DNA from: Neolewinella aurantiaca
GTDB lineage: Bacteria > Bacteroidota > Bacteroidia > Chitinophagales > Saprospiraceae
Reading direction: 5' to 3'
Assembly (NCBI RefSeq): GCF_008014675.1
Contig: NZ_VOXD01000003.1
Coordinates: 1 to 64,000 of the forward strand
Length of the DNA: 64,000 bases
The notes beneath the pieces were generated by a model that was given only the letters and a program-made list of their open reading frames with translations, ran no database searches and was not told the origin of the DNA. Below, piece by piece: positions 55,503-61,802 of this stretch; the first letter of the stretch is position 1; each line of letters opens with the position of its first letter. Position numbers and translations under genes: made by a program.

Positions 55503-55886
55503 CTACTTCGTGTTGGATTTCTTTGCGTAATGATCGGGGTTGTGCTCCATGAAGTGTAATAGCCGCCCAACTTCGTCGGCCAAATCGTTGTGTTCTTTGT
55601 ATTGTTTGTTGGTGATGTAGCCACGAGCGAGGGCTTTATCGAGCCACATTTGCGTCTCACAGTTCTCTCCATAGCTATCGGTGATCTTTGCTATGAAATG
55701 CTTGGGATAGCGGCGTTTTGCAAAACTCTCGGCGAGGTTTGCACATACACTACTGGCTGAGCGGCAAATCTGATCGGTCAGCCTGAATCTTTCGTTCGGC
55801 GGGAAAGAAGCAGTCAGGTCGTCGATCCTGTTAGATAGAATCATTCCTTTGCGATAAGCAGCCCATTTTCGGAAGGATGCGTTCAT
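55503..55886 (-). CDS. Four-helix-bundle protein (S23 / 23S-rRNA intervening-sequence family)
   Basis: 127 aa from ATG 55886 (MNASFRKWAAYRKGMILSNRIDDL). Family signature: FRLTDQICRSASSVCANLAESFAKR and AKITDSYGENCETQMWLDKALARGYI. Members were first seen in intervening sequences of 23S rRNA and share a fold with the Avd accessory protein of diversity-generating retroelements. Their function is unknown. The gene is flanked on both sides by GGAGTCG-type repeats in inverted orientation. Confidence 0.85.
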   Translation of the reverse strand: MNASFRKWAAYRKGMILSNRIDDLTASFPPNERFRLTDQICRSASSVCANLAESFAKRRYPKHFIAKITDSYGENCETQMWLDKALARGYITNKQYKEHNDLADEVGRLLHFMEHNPDHYAKKSNTK

Positions 55887-56022
55887 GGTCTTGATTTTCC
55901 TCAAACCTCGGGAAACCACGCGGAGATAGTCGTCTTTTATACGAATACTTGCGTATATAAACGTTTAAATACGGATGATTGATTCATATTTATTTGGTTG
56001 TCAGTCACATACAATTTTTCTT

Positions 56023-56103
56023 ACTCCCGACTCCCGACTCCCGACTCCCGACTCCCGACTCCCGACTCCCGACTCCCGACTCCCGACTCCCGACTCCCGA
56101 CTC
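56023..56103. repeat. Tandem heptamer tract (ACTCCCG)n
   Basis: About 11.5 near-perfect copies of the 7-base unit ACTCCCG. It runs right up to the stop codon of the cyclase gene. Such a tract could vary in length by slippage. Confidence 0.95.
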
Positions 56104-56766
56104 CTACACCTCCCGAATCAAAATCCGAATCGGCGACCCATCACTCCCCGCCAGCTTCAGCGGCAGACAGATCATCTCGTAATCGCCTTCGGCGATTTTA
56201 CGCAGGTCTACGCCTTCGATGATCCAGACGTTGGCGCTCATGAGTGCGCGGTGGGTTTGCGGGTTGCCCTGGTGGAAGGGACCGACGGAGAGGTAGTCGA
56301 CACCAATGAGGGCGAGCTTACGCTGGCCGATCCACTTGGCGGCTTCGGGGCCAATGCCGCGGTATTCGGTATCGAACGGGTCCTGCAGCCAGAAAGCCTT
56401 GTCTGAGTTGGGGGTGCGGAGCAGCAGGCGCTCACCGGGCTCCAGGGGGCGGGTGCGCGCTTCGTAGGCGTCCAGATGCTCGGGGAGTACGGGGCCTTCG
56501 CAGTCGATGGCGGCAATCCGGACCGGGCCAAGACCAACATGAACGGGAAAGCGGCTGATGTCGATCCCCTCGGCCATAAAGTGGTTCGGTGCATCCATGT
56601 GGGTGCCGGAATGGGCGCTGAAGTGCAGCATGGTTACCTTGGCCTGGTCTCCGCAGTGGATGCAGCTCAGGGTGTCGAACTTCGTTTCAGGCTGGCCTGG
56701 CCAGCCGGTCATGCCGGGGAAGATGGGGTAGGTGACGTCGATCCAGTTTTCGTACCAGTTGCTCAT
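56104..56766 (-). CDS. Cyclase / kynurenine-formamidase-like metal-dependent hydrolase
   Basis: 220 aa from ATG 56766 (MSNWYENWIDVTYPIFPGMTGWPG). The metal motif HSGTHMDAPNHF gives His52, His56, Asp58 and His62 of the cyclase family. The frame extends 100 codons upstream without homology, so the later start is used. Members hydrolyse amide or lactone bonds (for example N-formylkynurenine). The stop codon abuts the heptamer tract. Confidence 0.83.
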   Translation of the reverse strand: MSNWYENWIDVTYPIFPGMTGWPGQPETKFDTLSCIHCGDQAKVTMLHFSAHSGTHMDAPNHFMAEGIDISRFPVHVGLGPVRIAAIDCEGPVLPEHLDAYEARTRPLEPGERLLLRTPNSDKAFWLQDPFDTEYRGIGPEAAKWIGQRKLALIGVDYLSVGPFHQGNPQTHRALMSANVWIIEGVDLRKIAEGDYEMICLPLKLAGSDGSPIRILIREV

Positions 56767-56783
56767 GGGGTGTTTGATTTTGA

Positions 56784-56803
56784 GGCGAGAACGCGGGTGC
56801 ATT
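56784..56803 (-). repeat. Dispersed motif, copy N, before the cyclase gene
   Basis: The minus strand reads AATGCACCCGCGTTCTCGCC, 18 bases upstream of the cyclase ATG and pointing toward it. Confidence 0.55.
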
Positions 56804-57174
56804 GAACGCTCCATTGACCAGCAAGGTGAGTCCCTCTGTCGCTCCGCCGGATAAGAAAGGACGAGCGGGCGAGATTGTTCGCTGTGCAGCAGCTTTTGCT
56901 GACTTGTGACCTGATTTGCGTCCCTCAGGGGCTGTCGGGCCATGTCAACAGCACCACTGCCCCAATTTACCCTCACATCTCCACGACTAAGCGTCAGCGC
57001 GGCATCCATCCGCTGGATCGGTATCGAGTTGCGGGATATTGGCAGTAAACACGCAGTTACGGTTTTCATCCGTCAGGAGTGAAAAGTTGCGTGTTTACGG
57101 TATATTGGCAGGGCTAAAGCGCAACTGGTGTACAGCAGAGATATGAGGTGTATGCGCAATGCGTGTGTAACTGT
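56804..57174. other. Intergenic region between cyclase and cassette array
   Basis: No convincing gene. An 11-bp perfect inverted repeat, GTAAACACGCA (57045-57055) and TGCGTGTTTAC (57088-57098), is present. The attC or attI-like site expected to end at 57175 could not be folded with confidence, although TGCGTGTGTAACTG (57160-57173) resembles this repeat. Confidence 0.5.
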
Positions 57175-57308
57175 GTTCTGTGCAACAAAAAAATCAGGCT
57201 GTATCAACAATCATAAGTTTTTTATTATCGTCTGATTTTTTTAATCGGACTTGATTATTTAAATTTACGCTACTGTAGTAATTACTATTCTAAAAAACCC
57301 TTCTAGAA

Positions 57309-58082
57309 ATGACACGTACAATTTACACTCTATTCTTACTTTTATCCTTTATTTTTTTCTCAGTTGATTTACTATCTCAGTCAAAGGATGAAATCCAGAT
57401 TTTTACTAAAGTAGGTATCGCTTCTTCAAATCCTAAACAAGAACGCTTTGAAAAGGCAGGGCACTCTTTAGTAATCGGATTTGAGTATCGAACAAGAGAC
57501 ATGATTTCTAAAATTCATGGTATAGCTGGATTATCAGTAGAATCGTTTCAGCATACTAATTTTATGCAGGGAGGCGGATATTTACGACAGAATGGTGTAG
57601 AGTTTCCTGTAATATCGCATCTCACAAGAGCTGGTTTTATTGGAGGGGGTGGGTTTGTAGGTTTAGGAACTGAAATTAAGAAAATTAATGTTAAAATATA
57701 TTATGGTAGGTCATATTTATTGAAAGGAAACTATACTAAAATCGAGATAGAACATCTGGGTAACGAGATTATCAATACGAACTCACCTTATGAAAACTTA
57801 AGCTATGGAGAGATAATCAGTACTGCTGATAATAGTTTTAGATTATCTGAAAATAATAAAAGGACAGAGGATTATATTGGTTTTGAGATGGGGTATAGAA
57901 TTAAGGAAAATATTATAGCAGGAATTGATGTCGCTGGCTATACGAATTGGATATTTGACGATGTCATTGCAACTAATCAAAGGTTTTCATCTAACCCAAT
58001 TCAGTCTTCTAGAGGATTTGGAGGAGATGCTCACTCACGACAACGACTTTCAATACGCCTAAGCTTAAGATATACGTTGTAA
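57309..58082 (+). CDS. Outer-membrane beta-barrel-like protein (cassette 1)
   Basis: 257 aa, AT-rich gene. A signal peptide (MTRTIYTLFLLLSFIFFSVDLLSQ) is followed by alternating amphipathic strands and a C-terminal aromatic strand (LSIRLSLRYTL) typical of small outer-membrane barrels of Bacteroidota. No close family is recognised. It is the only gene in the first cassette; 127 bases separate the cassette start from the ATG. Its base composition differs strongly from the flanking chromosome. Confidence 0.7.
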   Translation: MTRTIYTLFLLLSFIFFSVDLLSQSKDEIQIFTKVGIASSNPKQERFEKAGHSLVIGFEYRTRDMISKIHGIAGLSVESFQHTNFMQGGGYLRQNGVEFPVISHLTRAGFIGGGGFVGLGTEIKKINVKIYYGRSYLLKGNYTKIEIEHLGNEIINTNSPYENLSYGEIISTADNSFRLSENNKRTEDYIGFEMGYRIKENIIAGIDVAGYTNWIFDDVIATNQRFSSNPIQSSRGFGGDAHSRQRLSIRLSLRYTL

Positions 58083-58270
58083 GTAGTTTTACTACCTGTA
58101 TAATATCTCTGTGGAAATTGTACATGCTTATTCACAGATTGTTGGGTCAAGTATTCATTAGACTTTTAACCCGGGATAATTATTTTATTAATTCAATAAA
58201 ATTATTTAGATTTATCCTCTACTATTTAAGACTTTTATTGAATACTAATTAACTGCATTAATGTTCAAAG

Positions 58271-58396
58271 GGGTGTAATTCAGATTGTCGTATTTGCAAA
58301 TATTTAATTTGAATTACAAGCTCAGTAAATGCTTAATCTCTACTGAAAGACTTGTATATACTCAATATTCTCAAAGCTACAATCTGAATTATACCC
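58271..58396. mobile_element. 126-bp MITE-like element with 9-bp target duplication
   Basis: Terminal inverted repeats GGGTGTAATTCAGATTGT (58271-58288) and ACAATCTGAATTATACCC (58379-58396) match at 17 of 18 positions. The direct repeat TGTTCAAAG abuts both ends (58262-58270 and 58397-58405). It has no coding capacity. It is inserted between the barrel gene and its attC. Confidence 0.85.
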
Positions 58397-58475
58397 TGTT
58401 CAAAGTTTCGACCCTCTTTAGCTCTCGAAACAACTGAACTTTTACTTTTATTTACCTATTTGATAATATAAATGC

Positions 58476-58765
58476 ACAGAACACAGCAGCCACGACAAGC
58501 CGCTGTTTTTAATTTGAGTAGATCGCAATTTATTCCGCTGGTTTACTTTGGTTCAGGTACTTGCTTTCAGCTTAAGCACCTGAGCCAAAGCAAACCAGCT
58601 GATCCGGCGCTTGGTCCGGTCGCTCTCAATTCAGTAAAATTCCTTCCAGTCGTGCCTCCTTCCAGGTTTTTTCTGAATGTTCGCTCCCGGCCCAATCGCC
58701 TAATCGGATATTTGACGTAGATTGGTGCTATCGGGTCGCGGCCTGCGTGGCTGCGCCCGTTATGT
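58476..58765 (+). other. attC site 1 (long form)
   Basis: R'' ACAGAAC (58476-58482) and R' GTTATGT (58759-58765). The inner boxes GCAGCCACG-a-C-aa-GCCGC (58486-58503) and the complement of GCGGCctGCGTGGCTGC (58738-58754) pair with an unpaired A at 58495, the extrahelical-base hallmark. At 290 bp it is longer than usual attC sites; the apical region contains another hairpin, CTGGTTT...AAACCAG at 58538-58598. Confidence 0.75.
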
Positions 58766-58800
58766 ACAATCAAAAAAAGCCATCAATTACAAATTCAACA

Positions 58801-59619
58801 ATGAGAGAAAACATGAAAATTATAGATCCAGGAATTGGACTTGGGGTAATTAAATTTGGCATGCATCCAAGTGAGATTCTTGAACTTATTGGTGCGCCCA
58901 ACGAAATAGAAGTTTATTGTTATTCAAAGAACAAAGATGACAGATCAGAAAGCTGGCATTATGAGAAATATGGATTTTCAATTAGTTTTAGTGGTGAGGA
59001 TAATTGGATGTTAGATGTAATATCAATAAGCTCTGAGGATTATCATTTATTTAATTCGATAAAGATAGGACAATCAATAAATGAAATAGAACGAATATTG
59101 AAAGGGTTAGAAATTAACAACCTTGAATATGAAGATTTATCCAACCTAGAAAGTCCAGATCATAAACTATTATCAATCGATGAACTCAGTTTAAATTTAT
59201 GGTTTGATTACGGCCAACTTTCTGAAATTCAATGGGGGCCAAAATTTCAAGATGAAGAAACTATAATTTGGCCAAACCAACCGATTGTTAAACAATCGAA
59301 ATCAAATATTAAAGAATATGATGTTGATGAATTATTCAATAAATTAAACACACATTTAACAAGTTGGTTAAACGAGATATTTCAAAAAAATGAAGAGAAC
59401 AAGGATCTTATTGATGAATTCCCTAGTGATACAACAAGAGATAACTTATCAATTGAGAATAAAAATGTCAATTACTATTTAGATGTTGACAATAAAGTAT
59501 CTGGATCAATTGAAGCAAAAGCTTTAATATCACACAATACGAAAGGATTAATTGGATGGATGTCAGTAATATGGGATAGAGATATGAAGATGTTAGATGA
59601 CTTCTTAGTATTGGATTAA
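58801..59619 (+). CDS. Hypothetical cassette protein (cassette 2)
   Basis: 272 aa if started at ATG 58801 (MRENMKIIDPGIGLGVIKFGMHP); ATGs at 58762 (inside attC site 1) and 58813 are alternatives. Acidic and Asn/Glu/Ile-rich, with no signal peptide or membrane segment. The opening MKIIDPGIGLGVIKFGMHPSEILELIGAPNEIE recurs as an internal similarity (FNSIKIGQSINEIERILKGL), suggesting two related subdomains. The style resembles immunity-type proteins, but no family is recognised. AT-rich. Confidence 0.65.
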   Translation: MRENMKIIDPGIGLGVIKFGMHPSEILELIGAPNEIEVYCYSKNKDDRSESWHYEKYGFSISFSGEDNWMLDVISISSEDYHLFNSIKIGQSINEIERILKGLEINNLEYEDLSNLESPDHKLLSIDELSLNLWFDYGQLSEIQWGPKFQDEETIIWPNQPIVKQSKSNIKEYDVDELFNKLNTHLTSWLNEIFQKNEENKDLIDEFPSDTTRDNLSIENKNVNYYLDVDNKVSGSIEAKALISHNTKGLIGWMSVIWDRDMKMLDDFLVLD

Positions 59620-59633
59620 ATAAAAAAGACTGT

Positions 59634-59764
59634 ACATAACAAAAGGTACATCGGCCATGCCGGCTGAGGCCATGTGAGTTCTATTGAACTCATTATATAA
59701 CGAGGAGCATTATTTTATCTTGAACATTTATGTAGCCGGCACGTCGTGTACCCAACCGTTCCGC
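59634..59764 (+). other. attC site 2
   Basis: R'' ACATAAC (59634-59640) and R' GTTCCGC (59758-59764). Inner arms GGTACA (59645-59650) with TGTACC (59747-59752), and GCCGGCT (59659-59665) with AGCCGGC (59734-59740), form the palindrome. It starts 15 bases after the stop of the cassette 2 gene. Confidence 0.8.
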
Positions 59765-59839
59765 AACATATGCGCAACAAATATTTGTGGGGCTATCGCC
59801 CTGTCCGAATGTTTGATCAAAGGATCACTACAAAGGGCT

Positions 59840-60019
59840 GGTGGCCTGGAGGACCGAATATCGCATCGTTCGCAAGCTCTGATTTTCAAGGCAAATCATT
59901 AGCGGCAGGGCAGACAAAGCGGCAAAAGAAGCTTTTGTAGCACTTGGCTACCAGTCGTTACAGGTCTGTAAGACTTGAGCTTGCGAACGATGCGAGTCGG
60001 GAAAAAGTTTAGGGCCACC
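59840..60019. repeat. Inverted-repeat element in the gene-less cassette 3
   Basis: A perfect 19-bp inverted repeat TCGCATCGTTCGCAAGCTC (59861-59879) and its complement (59977-59995), extended outward by GGTGGCC (59840-59846) and GGCCACC (60013-60019). Cassette 3 (59759-60350) shows no convincing gene; short frames of 64-72 codons overlap its left boundary and look non-coding. Confidence 0.65.
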
Positions 60020-60287
60020 GGTCAGTTAAATTAGAAAGTACTCCTTTGCATTCGGTATATTTGTTTCCGGCAGCCGGTAGAATAGAAGTATTCAACCGTC
60101 CGTCTGCCGGACATCGGAAAATGATCAGGGAATCATTTCTCCTCGGCGCAGCGTAACGATTCCTCCGGAAGAACGGCGGGACTACCGGTAGTCACGTCCA
60201 TACTTCCTTATCTGGAGGAAACCGCCAAAAGACAAGAAGCTGACGCTTCAAAAAATAGAAATCTTTTGGCTTCGAAACGCAAACGTC

Positions 60288-60356
60288 GCGGAACATCGTA
60301 CTCACGGACAGATTTTCGCTGCGCTTCAATCCGTCGTGAGTACTTGTTCGTTAGGT
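60288..60356 (+). other. attC site 3
   Basis: R'' GCGGAAC (60288-60294) and R' GTTAGGT (60350-60356). The inner arms GTACTCAC (60298-60305) and GTGAGTAC (60336-60343) are perfect, continued by GGA/TCC with unpaired bases. 69 bp is a normal attC length. Confidence 0.78.
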
Positions 60357-60453
60357 GCAATCAAATTCGAGACCAAGCAAAAACAAAATATAAGTAGAAA
60401 AATATGCTAATAAAATTCTAAACATAACGCAATTACTTTAAACTAAATTCAGA

Positions 60454-60897
60454 ATGATCAACAAAAATTCAATTAGTGAATTAGGAGAAATAATTATGAA
60501 TCCAGAAACAGCTCATTTTCAAATTAATTCAAAATACAAAAAAAATGATGTACTAGTTGGATACCTCAATGGCGTAAATACTATTGAATTGGTAAATAAA
60601 GAAGAAAGTTATTTAAGCAGAATAGAAGAAATTTTAGACCTTGATAATTTTGAGAAACGTTGGGATTATATTGAATTTGAATTTGGCGGAAATTTAATAG
60701 AGAACCCGAATTATGGGTGGGTTACATTAAGGAATTATCATCCAAATATTGTAGTAAATAAAGAGACAAAAGAGTTTTACTTAGAATACTTATTAGACTC
60801 CAAATTGCAGTTAACCCATAAAATTGATCTACTAGATTTAAAAAAAATATTATTTTACTGGAAAAATATCATTTCCAATTTCTTAAATGATAACTGA
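60454..60897 (+). CDS. Hypothetical cassette protein (cassette 4)
   Basis: 147 aa, MINKNSISELGEIIMNPETAHFQINSKYKKND, strongly AT-rich, acidic, soluble, rich in Asn/Leu/Glu with GGNLIENPNYGWVTLRNYHPNIVVNKETKEFYLEYLL. No family is recognised. It starts 98 bases after attC site 3. A 44-codon frame overlaps its end. Confidence 0.65.
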   Translation: MINKNSISELGEIIMNPETAHFQINSKYKKNDVLVGYLNGVNTIELVNKEESYLSRIEEILDLDNFEKRWDYIEFEFGGNLIENPNYGWVTLRNYHPNIVVNKETKEFYLEYLLDSKLQLTHKIDLLDLKKILFYWKNIISNFLNDN

Positions 60898-61021
60898 CAA
60901 ACTGAATTCACTAAGTAGTTTTGAATTATCAAAAAACAATCGAAATTCAAATATAATAATTCTTAATTCCAGCATTGAAGAAGAAACTCAATTTATCGAT
61001 TTTTTCAGATTTTCATTGTAA
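60887..61021 (+). CDS. Small overlapping ORF in cassette 4
   Basis: 44 codons (MITDKLNSLSSFELSKNNRN...), overlapping the end of the 147-aa gene by 11 bases. AT-rich sequence gives such frames by chance, but the overlap would allow coupled translation. Possibly the remnant of a second gene. Confidence 0.3.
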   Translation: MITDKLNSLSSFELSKNNRNSNIIILNSSIEEETQFIDFFRFSL

Positions 61022-61057
61022 TTTTAATACAGATAGCCAGTTGTAAAAGAAGACAAA

Positions 61058-61183
61058 ATGACTATTGAAAGTAGAATTTTATACAAGCTTGTTAATACAG
61101 GTCAATCATCAAAGGATTTTGATTTTGAAAAAAGAAATTTAAGAAACATTAAACTCACAAGATTCATAAATAAAAATGTTTAG
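61058..61183 (+). CDS. Small ORF before attC site 4
   Basis: 41 codons, MTIESRILYKLVNTGQSSKDFDFEKRNL..., basic, ending 35 bases before attC site 4. It may be a small cassette protein or noise. Confidence 0.3.
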   Translation: MTIESRILYKLVNTGQSSKDFDFEKRNLRNIKLTRFINKNV

Positions 61184-61217
61184 TTCTTTAAAATTTAGAA
61201 ATAATTGAAATAAATGC

Positions 61218-61283
61218 ACCTAACACTTAAAGCTCAAAGGCAGCCCTGACGCAGTCGGGCCTGCCGTTGCGCTTTTGTTGGAC
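61218..61283 (+). other. attC site 4 (canonical)
   Basis: R'' ACCTAAC and R' GTTGGAC fit RYYYAAC and GTTRRRY exactly. Between them AAAGCtCAAaGGCAGcCC (61228-61245) pairs with GGgCTGCCgTTGcGCTTT-type sequence (61257-61275), leaving isolated mismatches. 66 bp. This is the clearest attC of the four. Confidence 0.85.
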
Positions 61284-61601
61284 TAACCCGCCATCCCACG
61301 ATCCGACCCTATGGGCATTGAACCAAAGCCGCCTGTCCGGATCGTGAGAAAGGAGGCGCAAAGCCATGGTTCACAGGGAAGAACAGGAGGCCGGTAAGTC
61401 AAAAATCCAGGCTAGAATCCGTTGATTTTAGCCAAAATGCGGTTGATGTGCATAAGTATTCCGTGCCGCAGCAAGGCAGCGAACTATTTGACGGCCACAT
61501 AAACAAAGTTGGCTGGTGGAGCGCGGGTATTGGGCGGCAGCAAAATACGGACGAGACGTAACCATCCGACCAACTACACCTCAAGCACGACCTCCATCGC
61601 G
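61284..61601. other. Region after the last attC
   Basis: 318 bp, GC-richer than the array. It has an inverted repeat CACGATCCG/CGGATCGTG near 61295-61345, but no gene. No GTCCAAC box complementary to the last GTTGGAC was found, so the array ends here or continues as a degraded cassette. Confidence 0.5.
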
Positions 61602-61712
61602 GTGTGTATCACGAGGTGCACTACTATCACGAACTTGCCGCTTGTCACGTCTCCCCTCTCCCGAGGAGAGGGGCCGGGGGAGAGGGGGATCCGTGCATCT
61701 CGTGATACACAC
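61602..61712 (+). mobile_element. 111-bp MITE-like element with 9-bp target duplication
   Basis: Terminal inverted repeats GTGTGTATCACGAGGTGCAC (61602-61621) and GTGCATCTCGTGATACACAC (61693-61712) differ at one base. TCCATCGCG directly flanks both ends (61593-61601, 61713-61721). It carries the hairpin CCCCTCTCC-cga-GGAGAGGGG (61653-61673). A truncated inverted copy is at 158-236. Confidence 0.88.
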
Positions 61713-61751
61713 TCCATCGCGCCGGAGGCGCTCAACCCAACACCAAACCCG

Positions 61752-61759
61752 TATCTTTG
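61752..61759 (+). promoter_or_regulatory. Promoter box of the protease gene
   Basis: TATCTTTG matches TAnnTTTG and is followed by GCCCC. It lies 43 bases before the ATG, just downstream of the MITE. Confidence 0.5.
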
Positions 61760-61802
61760 CCCCAGAGCTTTCTATTTTTGACTATCACACCGTTTTGTCT
61801 GC

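Larger units (their letters stand above)
57175..61283 (+). mobile_element. Integron gene-cassette array without integrase (CALIN-like)
   Basis: Four cassettes in tandem: 57176-58759, 58760-59758, 59759-60350 and 60351-61277. Each begins with TT after a G (GTTCTGT, GTTATGT, GTTCCGC, GTTAGGT), and each ends in an attC whose first box is the reverse complement of that cassette's own first bases (ACAGAAC, ACATAAC, GCGGAAC, ACCTAAC). In three cassettes the match extends to 10 bases (GTTCTGTGCA, GTTATGTACA, GTTAGGTGCA). Recognised genes are all on the + strand with attC downstream, and are AT-rich against a GC-richer chromosome. No tyrosine recombinase is present in the window. This architecture is specific to integron cassettes; the assignment is inference from structure. 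Confidence 0.82.

Noticed and set aside
56023-56103. Possible CRISPR array
   Set aside because: A pure 7-base tandem repeat without spacers is a microsatellite, not a CRISPR. No cas genes are in the window.
59684-59940. ORFs of 64-72 codons
   Set aside because: They start within attC site 2, overlap each other in different frames, and cross the inverted repeat, so coding is unlikely.
57175-61283. Search for an integron integrase or prophage integrase near the array
   Set aside because: No tyrosine or serine recombinase motif was seen in any frame in or around the array; none is reported.
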